From a virus: a stretch of DNA of 28,908 bases. Location: the IMG/VR virus record IMGVR_UViG_3300037963_001436, positions 1-28,908 of that record; one strand, written 5' to 3'. The notes under the pieces are model-generated. The model had not been told where the DNA came from and searched no databases. It saw nothing but the letters and a program-made list of their open reading frames with translations. The position numbers were made by a program, and so were the translations under genes. Positions 1 through 6,981 of the stretch are shown here, one piece after another (the first letter of the stretch is position 1; each line of letters opens with the position of its first letter).

Positions 1-1
1 T

Positions 2-3000
2 AATAATTGGCCAATGATAGATTTCAGGGTTGATAACACTTCTGGAAATCCTGAAGCAAGAATTTATTATAAGCAAGATATTACTTCTTTAGTTTTAGCT
101 ACAGCAAATACAAATGCTGTTTATATAGACTCAAGTCAAAATGTTGGTATTGGTTCTGCTCCAGATTCTAATACTCCTTTGCATATTAAAGATGCAACCT
201 ATGGAAGAGTAAGAATTGAATCTACTGGTTCTAATTCTTTTGCTATTCTTTATTTAAAAAATGATGCAATAGAATATGCCGTAAGAACAAATGGAAGCGA
301 TGTATTTGAAGTTCGTGACGATACTGCTGGTGCAGTTCGTTTAGCTCTTGATTCTAACTCCAGAATTTCACTAAGTAATAATGATGGTGGTACATCCAAT
401 ACAGTCTTTGGATACGAAGCAGGTAACCTTATTGGAGCTGGAGATAACTACAATGTTTTTATAGGCCATCAAGTTGCAGATGCAGATATGACGGATGCAA
501 TTCAAAATGTAGGAATAGGATACCAAGCTCTTACATCATTAACGACAGGAGTTTCAAATACAGGAGTTGGTTCTGGTTCTCTATATAATATAAATACAGG
601 AAATTATAATGTTGCTATGGGGCATCTTTCAGCAGATGCTTTAACTTCATCACAATATAATGTTGCAATAGGTTATGGGTCTTTAAGTGCAGAAGTAACA
701 TCTGGAACTGCTGTAGCGATTGGTTTTGAGGCTTTAGGATTGCAAAATAAAGGAGATACTGACAATAGTGAAAATGTAGGAGTTGGATTTCAAGCTGGAT
801 TAAGAAATGTAACAGGAACTGGCAACACATCAGTTGGATTTGAGGCTATGAAAGGAGCTTCTGGGCAAAGCAATTCCTTTAATACTGCCATTGGTAAACA
901 GGCTTTACTTAATGTTACTACAGGAAGCTATAACGTTGCAATCGGAAACATAGCTATGGATAGTGTTACTACAGGAGGAACAAATGTTGCTATAGGTTCA
1001 AGGGCATTGGCTACTTCTCAAGCACCTTTATATAATGTTGCAATTGGTGGTGATGCTTTATTTGGAGTTCCTTCTGGACAAGCTATAACAGGCGCAGTTG
1101 CTATTGGTACAGAAGCATTTAAAGGTGGATCAAGCACAGAAGCAGGATCGGATAAAACAGACTATACAATTGCGATTGGTCAAGAAGCTCTTAAATATTT
1201 GGAAACTGGACATGGTTGTGTAGCAATAGGTTATGGAGCAAGTGAAAATGTTACAACAGGAAGTTGGAATACTGTTATAGGATATGAAGCGTTTAATACA
1301 GGCACAGGAGCAAATAATACTACTGCTTTTGGGTATCGAGCTGGGAAGTTTCTTGGAGATGATGGACAGACTAACCATTCATCCTTTAATACCATCATTG
1401 GAAGGTCTGCAATGGCTGGAGGAGATACTTCAACTCCAGCTAATAACACAGCAAATTTAAATATCGCCATAGGTCATGTTGCTTTAGGTGGAAATACAAG
1501 TTCAGCTTTAACTGCGACACATAATACAGTCATAGGTTATGCTAGTATGAATTTAGCAACAAGCGCCACAAACAATGTAACTATGGGTTATGGTGCGATG
1601 CAAAATGCTACTACACCATCTTCAAACGTAGCAATAGGTATGCAAGTAATGGGTTCAGGTGTAACAACAGGTTCAGAAAACGTTGCTATCGGTAAAGATT
1701 CTATGTATGATGCTACTAGTTCAACTGGAGTTGTAGCAATAGGAACTGAAAGTGCAAATAATATTACTTCTGGAAGTGAAAGTGTAGCAGTTGGAAAACA
1801 AGCTTTATACACAGCTACCACAGTAGGTGCAAATACAGCAGTTGGATACCAAGCATTAAAATTAAATGCAGTTGCTGGCAATACAGCAATTGGACATAGT
1901 GCTGGATTAAATACAACGGGAACTGCTAATGTTTATGTTGGTGCATCTGCTGGAACGGGTGCCTCTGGAGCAGAAACTTATAATACAGGAATAGGTTATC
2001 AAGCTTTATATGATATAACATCTGGTTCAAGCAACGTAGTTGTAGGTGCTTTAGCAGGAGAAAATATTACAACAGGAGCAGAAAATACAATAGTAGGAAC
2101 AGGAGCATTTAGACAAGCTGCAACTGGTTATGATAATGTTGTAATAGGGCGTGAAGCTATGGGTCTAGGATATGTAGAAGGTCACGATAATGTTGTGGTA
2201 GGAAAAGGAGCTGGTTACGATGTTACTACAGGAAATGACAATACTCTTGTAGGAAGAGCTTCAGGGGGAAATATTACTACAGGAGAAGGAAACACTCTTA
2301 TAGGGTATCAATCTGGAAATACTGGAACAGTTGATATAGTTGGTGGAACTTATAATACATTTATTGGTTATCAAGCACGAGGCAGTAGTGCAACTTCAAT
2401 AAATCAAATAGTAATAGGAAAAACAGCGCAAGGTCAAGGAAACAATTCAGTAACACTTGGTAATGCAGATGTAACTAATGTTTATATGGCACAAGATAAA
2501 GGTGCTACAGTTCATGCTAATTATGTATTATCTCAAGGAAATCAGAATCATGTATGTAACACGATGTCTTCTCCATATTATAGATTTGATGGTACGGATG
2601 ATTCTATTAGTTGCACAGCGATAAGTGGAATGAATAACTTTTCTCTTGCTGCTTGGGCAAAAGCACCAGATTGGGATGACAATAACCATCACAATATAAT
2701 ATGTGCTTATAGTAGTGGAGGTAATAATGATTGGTATAGAATATCTATTCTTAATGATGGAACTATTACTTTTTCAGTTGATAGTGGAGATGATCATAGT
2801 GGTTTAGTTCAAGCAAAATATACTCATAGTTTAGTTGATGATACATGGCATCATATTGTAGGTGTATGTGATCAAAGAAATAACTTATTGTATCTTTATG
2901 TTGATGGAGTAAATGTTGTTAATGCCACTTATAGTGATGACACACCTATTAATGTATCAAATTTAAGAATTGGTTCAAGAGGAGATAGTAACTCTTCCGA

Positions 3001-4069
3001 AAATTGGATAGGTGAAATAAGTCAGGCTCAAGTTTGGAATGTAGCTTTAACAGGAGAAGAAGTAAAAGAATTATATAGTGGTTCAAGTGTACCTTATAAA
3101 TATAGTAGTGCAAGTCAAACTGATATGGTTACAAATGGTGGATTTGCAGATGGCTCTAATTGGACTATATCTGGTGGATGGGATATAAATACTACAACTG
3201 CTGGAAAAGCAAGATTTTTAAAAGATGGTAGTGGTATTGATTATATAGAGCAAGATGTAGGATTAATAAAAGGTAAAATGTACAGAGTAACATTTACCAT
3301 TTCAAATGCTACCAACGCTCAACTTGCAATTTATAATAAAGATACATCTAATTATGCAAGTATTCAAAACTCTTCTCCAAGTTTTTCTAATTTTACTAAC
3401 ACAGCAGATGGAACGTATGTTGTAGATTTTTTAGCAACTGCAAGTGGTAAATTAGTAATAGCTGGACATCAAAATTCTGGAAGTGCTTGGGATTTAGATG
3501 ATGTTTCATTAATACCAATCGGTGCAGTAGCTCAATACGATGGTAGTGGAATAGCATCTGATAAATGGTTTGATAAATCTGGTAATGACAATCATGGGGC
3601 AATTGTTGCTGGCGCAACTGCTCCAAGTGTAGAAAATGCTCCTTCTAGTGATGATGGTTTGGTTTATGAAGATGGCACTTGGGATCCGACCCCAGCAGAT
3701 GCCGCAAATGGTGGAAATACAGCCGCCGCTGGAACTGCAACAGGTTACTATACAAGAATTGGTAGAATGGTTCATTGTGAATTTACTTTAGTGAACATTA
3801 ACACAACTGGTATGACAGGCGGAAACGATTTTTTTGTACAGGGATTACCTTACACTGTTGCAAATCATGCTGGTCATGCTCATGGTTCTGTTGCATTAGA
3901 GAATGTGAATTTTACAGGTGAATATGTTACGATTTCTCCTTCTGGAGGAACAACTGCAATTAGATTTGCTGAAGTTCCAGACAATAGCAATATTGATATA
4001 GTTGTGGTGAGTGAAATCAATGACGATTCTGCTGATATATATGGACATTTTTCATACATGGCTACCTAA
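2..4069 (+). CDS. Large tail fibre / receptor-binding protein, 5' end cut by window edge
   Basis: Probable adhesive tail fibre. An ATG lies at position 14, but the frame stays open to the window edge (N-N-W-P precede the Met), and the first residues read like the middle of a fibre (S-S-Q-N-V-G-I-G), so the true start is probably upstream. Counting from that Met, residues about 130-825 hold some 38 degenerate repeats of the type N-V-A-I-G-Y-x-A-L, as in YadA-like trimeric adhesin heads. Residues about 850-1030 resemble a LamG/concanavalin-like lectin (D-D-T-W-H-H-I-V-G-V, then L-Y-V-D-G). Residues about 1036-1170 resemble a CBM_4_9 jelly roll starting N-G-G-F and ending D-D-V-S-L-I-P-I. The C-terminus from about 1218 (Y-E-D-G-T-W-D-P, then Y-T-R-I-G-R) is a domain seen at the ends of many phage fibres. 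No S74 chaperone is visible. Sugar or outer-membrane binding is inferred. Confidence 0.9.
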   Translation, partial: NNWPMIDFRVDNTSGNPEARIYYKQDITSLVLATANTNAVYIDSSQNVGIGSAPDSNTPLHIKDATYGRVRIESTGSNSFAILYLKNDAIEYAVRTNGSDVFEVRDDTAGAVRLALDSNSRISLSNNDGGTSNTVFGYEAGNLIGAGDNYNVFIGHQVADADMTDAIQNVGIGYQALTSLTTGVSNTGVGSGSLYNINTGNYNVAMGHLSADALTSSQYNVAIGYGSLSAEVTSGTAVAIGFEALGLQNKGDTDNSENVGVGFQAGLRNVTGTGNTSVGFEAMKGASGQSNSFNTAIGKQALLNVTTGSYNVAIGNIAMDSVTTGGTNVAIGSRALATSQAPLYNVAIGGDALFGVPSGQAITGAVAIGTEAFKGGSSTEAGSDKTDYTIAIGQEALKYLETGHGCVAIGYGASENVTTGSWNTVIGYEAFNTGTGANNTTAFGYRAGKFLGDDGQTNHSSFNTIIGRSAMAGGDTSTPANNTANLNIAIGHVALGGNTSSALTATHNTVIGYASMNLATSATNNVTMGYGAMQNATTPSSNVAIGMQVMGSGVTTGSENVAIGKDSMYDATSSTGVVAIGTESANNITSGSESVAVGKQALYTATTVGANTAVGYQALKLNAVAGNTAIGHSAGLNTTGTANVYVGASAGTGASGAETYNTGIGYQALYDITSGSSNVVVGALAGENITTGAENTIVGTGAFRQAATGYDNVVIGREAMGLGYVEGHDNVVVGKGAGYDVTTGNDNTLVGRASGGNITTGEGNTLIGYQSGNTGTVDIVGGTYNTFIGYQARGSSATSINQIVIGKTAQGQGNNSVTLGNADVTNVYMAQDKGATVHANYVLSQGNQNHVCNTMSSPYYRFDGTDDSISCTAISGMNNFSLAAWAKAPDWDDNNHHNIICAYSSGGNNDWYRISILNDGTITFSVDSGDDHSGLVQAKYTHSLVDDTWHHIVGVCDQRNNLLYLYVDGVNVVNATYSDDTPINVSNLRIGSRGDSNSSENWIGEISQAQVWNVALTGEEVKELYSGSSVPYKYSSASQTDMVTNGGFADGSNWTISGGWDINTTTAGKARFLKDGSGIDYIEQDVGLIKGKMYRVTFTISNATNAQLAIYNKDTSNYASIQNSSPSFSNFTNTADGTYVVDFLATASGKLVIAGHQNSGSAWDLDDVSLIPIGAVAQYDGSGIASDKWFDKSGNDNHGAIVAGATAPSVENAPSSDDGLVYEDGTWDPTPADAANGGNTAAAGTATGYYTRIGRMVHCEFTLVNINTTGMTGGNDFFVQGLPYTVANHAGHAHGSVALENVNFTGEYVTISPSGGTTAIRFAEVPDNSNIDIVVVSEINDDSADIYGHFSYMAT
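400..2490 (+). repeat. YadA-like head repeats encoded within the tail fibre
   Basis: About 38 units of the pattern [YSE]-N-[VT]-[AVG]-[IV]-G-x-x-[AS]-[LMG] were counted by eye, spaced roughly 15-25 residues apart. They are conserved in protein but divergent in DNA, so this is an old protein repeat, not a tandem DNA satellite. In YadA-type adhesins such repeats stack into a left-handed beta-roll trimer, and the same fold is inferred here. Confidence 0.8.
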
Positions 4070-4094
4070 TTGGATTGATTAGGTTGGAACAAAA

Positions 4095-4100
4095 AAGGAG
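4095..4100 (+). promoter_or_regulatory. Shine-Dalgarno AAGGAG for the 4107 gene
   Basis: AAGGAG lies 6 nt before the ATG at 4107. The gene at 4397 has a matching AAGGAGTC leader at 4385-4392. These strong sites show SD-dependent initiation in the host. Confidence 0.75.
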
Positions 4101-4106
4101 TCTTAA

Positions 4107-4370
4107 ATGGCATTAGAAAAAGTGGTCGAAGTAGACCAAATAGAAGTAAAAGGCGAATACTCAATACAAGTGAGAACAGCCACAAAGGTATTAGATGATG
4201 GTAAACAAATTGGTGGTGTTTCATATCATCGTCATGTAGTGCATCCAAGTTCTATACTTTCATCTGAAGATGCAAAAGTAAAGAAGATTGCTGAAGCATT
4301 ATGGGGTGACGAAGAAAAAGAAGCATGGGAAAAATTGCAAAATCCAGAATCATCTGAATCTTCAGAATAA
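4107..4370 (+). CDS. Small conserved phage protein next to tail fibre (87 aa)
   Basis: Function unknown. The start is fixed by AAGGAG 6 nt upstream. The N-terminal half reads as beta-strand (E-V-K-G-E-Y-S-I-Q-V-R-T-A-T), then S-Y-H-R-H-V-V-H-P and an acidic helical tail ending E-S-S-E-S-S-E. The I-Q-V-R-T-A-T followed by H-R-H-V arrangement is one I recall from small proteins next to tail-fibre genes in marine phages, recalled from memory and not searched. It has its own ribosome site, unlike most genes downstream, so it may be expressed at a different level from the fibre. It could be a small virion or fibre-associated protein; that is inference from position only. Confidence 0.88.
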   Translation: MALEKVVEVDQIEVKGEYSIQVRTATKVLDDGKQIGGVSYHRHVVHPSSILSSEDAKVKKIAEALWGDEEKEAWEKLQNPESSESSE

Positions 4371-4396
4371 TTTAATTAATAAACAAGGAGTCAAAA

Positions 4397-4627
4397 ATGG
4401 CTAAAAAACAAAAAGAACAGAAGCCAGTCTTGACCTTAGATGATAAAGAATATATCATTGAGGATATGACTGATGAGCAAAAAGTAATGGTAAATCATCT
4501 TAATGATATACAGAATAAGCAAAGAACAAATCAATTTGTAGCTGAACAACTAGCAGTTGGGCATAATGCATTTGTTAATATGCTTAAAGAATCTTTATCT
4601 GAAGAAAAGGAATCAGAGGATAAATAA
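4397..4627 (+). CDS. Small acidic coiled-coil protein, DUF6447-like (76 aa)
   Basis: Function unknown. The start has AAGGAG at 4385-4390. After a lysine-rich N-terminus comes L-T-L-D-D-K-E-Y-I-I-E-D-M-T-D-E-Q-K, then a helical stretch through A-V-G-H-N-A-F-V-N-M-L-K and an acidic tail. An L-T-L-D-x-K-E-Y hairpin followed by a helix of paired-coil character resembles proteins I remember as DUF6447, which are small phage and bacterial proteins without known function; the assignment is from memory. It sits between the 4107 gene and the 4628 gene, whose ATG directly follows its stop. Confidence 0.85.
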   Translation: MAKKQKEQKPVLTLDDKEYIIEDMTDEQKVMVNHLNDIQNKQRTNQFVAEQLAVGHNAFVNMLKESLSEEKESEDK

Positions 4628-4918
4628 ATGCTGATAAGGAAAAGTTCTCAGGGTCATGATCTAAAGTTATATAGAAATACAACTCCTAGTTCTACTCGTA
4701 CAAAGAAATACCCAGATGGTACAACAGAGACCCTGACTTATCCTTCTAGATATAAATACTTTTTAACATTCAATGGTGAAGTTATAAAAAGAAGTGATAG
4801 TTGGGATACGATTGAACAAGCTTATGTTGATAAATGCGATGATGAACATGGTGGCGGTACAGGGAGAATGTTAATAGGTAAGCACGAATTAGTTAATAAC
4901 GTTATAAAAGAAATATGA
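4628..4918 (+). CDS. Hypothetical protein (96 aa)
   Basis: Not recognised. The ATG follows the preceding TAA with no gap, and a GAGG at about 4616-4619 could serve as a weak ribosome site. The protein is soluble-looking, with no membrane segment or signal. Visible features are a basic middle containing T-K-K-Y-P-D-G-T-T-E-T, an aromatic run S-R-Y-K-Y-F-L-T-F-N-G, and an acidic and glycine-rich patch C-D-D-E-H-G-G-G-T-G. Its TGA stop overlaps the ATG of the next gene (ATGA), suggesting coupled translation. Confidence 0.75.
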   Translation: MLIRKSSQGHDLKLYRNTTPSSTRTKKYPDGTTETLTYPSRYKYFLTFNGEVIKRSDSWDTIEQAYVDKCDDEHGGGTGRMLIGKHELVNNVIKEI

Positions 4919-5097
4919 ACAAAGTAATTAAAACATTAAAAAACGGAGATTTTACAGTTGTTAGTACGAGTTATGACATTCCTGTTAATTATGTCAGGAA
5001 TACCAAATTGCAGTCAGGGATGGATCGTAGGGAATATCCCTCTCACACCGCAGGATACAGTTACAAATACAGTTTTTACCGAGATAGTGGATGCTGA
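4915..5097 (+). CDS. Hypothetical protein, possible 5' part of a frameshifted gene (60 aa)
   Basis: Not recognised. The ATG overlaps the upstream stop as ATGA. The frame reads as good protein (N-G-D-F-T-V-V-S-T-S-Y-D-I-P-V-N-Y-V-R) up to S-H-T-A-G-Y-S-Y-K-Y-S-F and then stops early at 5097. If one T were missing from the T5 run at 5073-5077, the frame would continue into the 4973-5188 frame and give one protein of about 90 residues ending exactly at the TAATG junction with the next gene. It is therefore either a separate small gene, a gene broken by an indel or sequencing error, or a site of ribosomal frameshifting. Confidence 0.6.
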   Translation: MNKVIKTLKNGDFTVVSTSYDIPVNYVRNTKLQSGMDRREYPSHTAGYSYKYSFYRDSGC

Positions 5098-5188
5098 TAG
5101 CATTACACATTGGTATCATGGTCGTTTGTCTAGTTATTCTAATTGGTGTTACTTACACAATGATTGGGAAAAAGTCGAAGTAAAATAA
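4973..5188 (+). CDS. Hypothetical protein, possible 3' part of a frameshifted gene (71 aa)
   Basis: Not recognised. This frame overlaps the 4915 gene for 125 nt. An ATG at 4973 is possible but has no nearby ribosome site (a GGAG is about 25 nt upstream). A TTG at 4958 is less likely. The first half looks like an out-of-frame shadow of the 4915 gene. The second half, after the T5 run at 5073-5077, is protein-like and aromatic (D-S-I-T-H-W-Y-H-G-R, S-N-W-C-Y-L-H-N-D-W). Its TAA at 5186-5188 overlaps the ATG of the next gene, the spacing typical of real junctions in this cluster, so the end is real even if the start is not. Confidence 0.5.
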   Translation: MTFLLIMSGIPNCSQGWIVGNIPLTPQDTVTNTVFTEIVDADSITHWYHGRLSSYSNWCYLHNDWEKVEVK

Positions 5189-5505
5189 TGGATTTTTTAG
5201 CTATATATGGCGAAGCAGGAATGATTGGAGTAGTGGGTGCTATGTTTGTATATTTAGTTGTATCTCTTAGCAATAAATCAGCAAAACAACAAGAAACATT
5301 AGAAAATTTAAAAGTAGAAAATAAAGGTCAATCTGAAACATTAGAAAATATGGAAGGTATGATTATAAAACTTATTAATAGATGGAATCAATCTGATGAT
5401 AAATTAGATCGTAAATTTGATGCTCTTACTAAAGAAGTAAACGATTTAGATAATCAAGTTTCAGAAATAAAAGGGTCTCTTAGTAGAATAAATGGTAAGC
5501 ACTAA
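5188..5505 (+). CDS. Single-pass membrane protein with coiled coil, holin/spanin-like (105 aa)
   Basis: The ATG at 5188 shares its A with the preceding stop (TAATG); a TTG at 5164 in the same frame is rejected. Residues about 11-28 (G-M-I-G-V-V-G-A-M-F-V-Y-L-V-V-S-L-S) form one transmembrane helix, followed by a long charged coiled coil (residues about 32-100) ending in K-H. This topology is shared by BhlA/UviB-type holins and by inner-membrane spanins. The gene is one of two membrane proteins placed two genes apart, which fits a lysis cassette. No endolysin or outer spanin is recognisable beside it, so the lysis role is tentative. Confidence 0.82.
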   Translation: MDFLAIYGEAGMIGVVGAMFVYLVVSLSNKSAKQQETLENLKVENKGQSETLENMEGMIIKLINRWNQSDDKLDRKFDALTKEVNDLDNQVSEIKGSLSRINGKH

Positions 5506-5723
5506 TGCATACATTAATGGATATATATAACAATCAATATCAAAAGAAAGATCCAAATTCTTTAGTTGTAGAAGTACCTCAAATAGATTCTTTATTAAAA
5601 CATCTAGATTTATTATATTCAATCGTATTGAAAAAACAAATGGAACAAGAACAGATGCAAAATACAATATCATATTTTAACGCAGGTCAAGGATCTAAAT
5701 CACAAGCAGATAGTGTAAACTAA
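5505..5723 (+). CDS. Hypothetical small protein (72 aa)
   Basis: Not recognised. It starts at a TAATG overlap with the membrane protein gene and ends in another TAATG overlap. It is polar and helical, with a hydrophobic helix-like stretch I-D-S-L-L-K-H-L-D-L-L-Y-S-I-V-L followed by K-K-Q-M-E-Q-E-Q-M-Q. The leucine spacing suggests an amphipathic or coiled-coil helix. There is no transmembrane segment. It lies between two putative membrane proteins, so a lysis-related or membrane-peripheral role is possible but unsupported. Confidence 0.78.
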   Translation: MHTLMDIYNNQYQKKDPNSLVVEVPQIDSLLKHLDLLYSIVLKKQMEQEQMQNTISYFNAGQGSKSQADSVN

Positions 5724-5869
5724 TGGATAGCTTAAAGGTAACAGGATTAAGTACAAGTTTAGGAGTTGTTTATTGGACAGATTTACTATCTGGTGTACTT
5801 ATGTGTGTAATGTTTGCAGTACAAATTTACTATTTATATTTAAAAACAAAGAAAATAAAGGAGAGCTAA
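5723..5869 (+). CDS. Tiny single-pass membrane protein (48 aa), possible holin
   Basis: The ATG at 5723 overlaps the preceding TAA. The translation begins M-D-S-L-K-V-T-G, and residues about 20-40 (D-L-L-S-G-V-L-M-C-V-M-F-A-V-Q-I-Y-Y-L-Y-L) form a clear transmembrane helix, followed by a basic tail K-T-K-K-I-K-E-S. Length, topology and the positive C-terminus fit small single-helix holins, but such proteins have little sequence signature. Its last codons contain the ribosome site of the next gene. Confidence 0.7.
   Translation: MDSLKVTGLSTSLGVVYWTDLLSGVLMCVMFAVQIYYLYLKTKKIKES
5858..5863 (+). promoter_or_regulatory. Shine-Dalgarno AAGGAG for the 5871 gene
   Basis: AAGGAG lies 7 nt before the ATG at 5871, inside the 3' end of the 48-aa membrane protein gene. 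It marks the start of a new translational unit that runs by TAATG-type overlaps into the small basic-protein cluster. Confidence 0.7.
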
Positions 5870-5870
5870 T

Positions 5871-6047
5871 ATGTTAGCAAAACTAATAGCAGACGACTTA
5901 TTGTCAGATGAAAATGGGGCAGAGATAATTGCTGAAATTAATAAAGCAGTTGATATACCTATTATTTCAGAGAATACAGAACAAAAAATACTTGAAGCAC
6001 TTTGGAAAGTTATTAAAAGTGTATTGCTTAAGAAAATTGGTGTATAA
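5871..6047 (+). CDS. Hypothetical small helical protein (58 aa)
   Basis: Not recognised. The start is supported by AAGGAG at 5858-5863. The protein has two amphipathic helices: L-A-K-L-I-A-D-D-L-L-S near the N-terminus and I-L-E-A-L-W-K-V-I-K-S-V-L-L-K-K-I at the C-terminus, joined by N-K-A-V-D-I-P-I-I-S-E-N-T-E. Short proteins with an I-N-K-x-V-x-I-P motif before a final amphipathic helix occur in other phages, but I know no function. Its TAA overlaps the next ATG. Confidence 0.72.
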   Translation: MLAKLIADDLLSDENGAEIIAEINKAVDIPIISENTEQKILEALWKVIKSVLLKKIGV

Positions 6048-6193
6048 TGGCAACAGCTAAAAAAGAAAAAGTTGTTGTTAAAAAACAACCTAAGAAATCT
6101 TGTGAATGTGAAAAGCATATAGAATTTATATATGAAGAATTAAAATCATTAAGAGATAAGTTAGAAAAAGTATTAATAAGGATGGGATTATAA
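6047..6193 (+). CDS. Hypothetical small protein with basic N-terminus and coiled coil (48 aa)
   Basis: Not recognised. It starts at a TAATG overlap. The N-terminal 18 residues are lysine-rich (A-T-A-K-K-E-K-V-V-V-K-K-Q-P-K-K), followed by S-C-E-C-E-K-H and one heptad-like helix I-E-F-I-Y-E-E-L-K-S-L-R-D-K-L-E-K-V-L. A C-x-C pair next to a helix could bind metal or form a disulfide, but this is speculation. It leads into the basic-protein cluster with a 1-nt gap. Confidence 0.7.
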   Translation: MATAKKEKVVVKKQPKKSCECEKHIEFIYEELKSLRDKLEKVLIRMGL

Positions 6194-6194
6194 A

Positions 6195-6482
6195 ATGGCT
6201 CGTAAGCAAGGAAATATGCCAGCAAGAAATAAAAAGAACTTTCGTTCTACTAAATCTGGAGCAGGAATGACTAAAGCTGGTGTAGCAGCTTATAGAAGAA
6301 TGAATCCCGGTTCTAAACTAAAAACAGCAGTTACAGGAAAAGTAAAGCCTGGTAGTAAGTCTGCTAAAAGAAGAAAGTCGTATTGTAGTAGATCTGCAGG
6401 TCAAATGAGGATGCATGGTATTAATTGTTCAAAGACTCCAGATAAAAGAATATGTGCGGCTAGAAGAAGATGGAGGTGTTAA
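6195..6482 (+). CDS. Small Arg/Lys-rich, Cys-containing protein, DUF6321-like (95 aa)
   Basis: Function unknown. Residues about 18-95 include A-G-M-T-K-A-G-V-A-A-Y-R-R-M-N-P-G-S-K, then K-R-R-K-S-Y-C-S-R-S-A-G-Q-M and the end A-A-R-R-R-W-R-C. This pattern matches the phage family I remember as DUF6321, widespread in marine cyanophages and pelagiphages (from memory, not searched). Cysteines fall at Y-C-S, N-C-S, I-C-A and the C-terminal residue. The high positive charge suggests nucleic-acid contact, perhaps as a minor virion or DNA-associated protein, but no role has been shown. It is the first of seven such small proteins in a row. Confidence 0.87.
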   Translation: MARKQGNMPARNKKNFRSTKSGAGMTKAGVAAYRRMNPGSKLKTAVTGKVKPGSKSAKRRKSYCSRSAGQMRMHGINCSKTPDKRICAARRRWRC

Positions 6483-6629
6483 ATGGCTAAAAAAGATGCT
6501 TGTTATCACAAAGTAAAAGCAAGGTATAAAGTATGGCCTTCTGCTTATGCTTCAGGAGCTCTTGTTAAGTGTAGAAAAGTAGGAGCTGCTAATTGGGGTA
6601 ACTCAAGTAAGAAAAGGAAAAAGTCATGA
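6483..6629 (+). CDS. Small basic protein with VWPSAYASGALVKC motif (48 aa)
   Basis: The ATG directly follows the previous stop. The sequence A-C-Y-H-K-V-K-A-R-Y-K-V-W-P-S-A-Y-A-S-G then A-L-V-K-C-R-K-V-G-A-A-N-W-G is a motif I recall from many cyanophage and other marine phage proteins, sometimes embedded in longer polypeptides (DUF5872-like, name from memory). Here the motif makes up nearly the whole protein. Two cysteines flank the conserved core, and the C-terminus is K-K-R-K-K-S. Function unknown. The TGA overlaps the next ATG (ATGA). Confidence 0.82.
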   Translation: MAKKDACYHKVKARYKVWPSAYASGALVKCRKVGAANWGNSSKKRKKS

Positions 6630-6787
6630 ATAAAAGTGTAAGAGCGCCTAAAGGTTATCATTGGATGAAATCTGGTAAAGGTGTAAAACTTATGAAAAAT
6701 CCTAGAGGTGGATATAAAGCACATAAAGGTGCTAGTCTAACTGCTTCTTTTAAAGTGCAGATGACTCCACATTCTAAAAAGAAATAA
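6626..6787 (+). CDS. Small basic protein (53 aa)
   Basis: It starts at an ATGA overlap with the preceding gene and ends in a TAATG overlap with the next. The sequence reads M-N-K-S-V-R-A-P-K-G-Y-H-W-M-K-S-G-K-G, then K-A-H-K-G-A-S-L-T-A-S-F-K-V-Q, with no acidic residues visible. The A-P-K-G-Y-H-x-M-K-S-G and H-K-G-A-S-L segments look like a conserved marine-phage small protein (from memory). Nucleic-acid or capsid-interior binding is a guess based on charge. Confidence 0.78.
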   Translation: MNKSVRAPKGYHWMKSGKGVKLMKNPRGGYKAHKGASLTASFKVQMTPHSKKK

Positions 6788-6981
6788 TGGCAAAAGAAGG
6801 TCTAAAGAAATGGTTCTCAAGGAATCAAGGTAAAGGATGGGTAGATTGTAAAACTGGTAAACCTTGCGGTAGACGTAAAGGTGAGAAGAGAAAAGGATAC
6901 CCTGCTTGTAGACCTACAATGGCTCAATGTACTTCTGCTATGAAAAAGAAGACTAGTAGCAAAAGGATAAGTTGGAAATAA
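6787..6981 (+). CDS. Small basic Cys-rich protein, DUF5872-like (64 aa)
   Basis: It starts at a TAATG overlap. The core is K-K-W-F-S-R-N-Q-G-K-G-W-V-D-C-K-T, then P-C-G-R-R-K-G-E-K-R-K-G-Y-P-A-C-R-P-T-M-A-Q-C. Four cysteines, each beside glycine/basic residues, suggest metal binding or disulfides. The W-V-D-x-K-T-G-K-P-C-G-R pattern is familiar from marine phage proteins (DUF5872-like, from memory). Function unknown. It is very basic, like its neighbours. Confidence 0.82.
   Translation: MAKEGLKKWFSRNQGKGWVDCKTGKPCGRRKGEKRKGYPACRPTMAQCTSAMKKKTSSKRISWK

Noticed and set aside
615-1881. Several minus-strand open frames within the tail fibre
   Set aside because: They are low-complexity shadows opposite the repeat region, without ribosome sites, and the plus frame is clearly coding.
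400-2490. Tandem DNA repeat or CRISPR-like array
   Set aside because: Repetition is in the protein motif only; unit length and DNA sequence vary and there are no constant repeats with unique spacers.
4371-4396. TTAATTAA shared with the gap near 14060 as a possible phage promoter element
   Set aside because: Only two copies, palindromic and AT-only, so chance is a sufficient explanation.
4958-5188. TTG start at 4958 for the hypothetical gene
   Set aside because: There is no ribosome site, and the N-terminal part looks like an out-of-frame shadow; ATG 4973 or a frameshift from the 4915 frame is more likely.
5164-5505. TTG start at 5164 for the membrane protein
   Set aside because: ATG 5188 sits in a TAATG overlap like its neighbours, and the added residues are unlike an export or membrane N-terminus.
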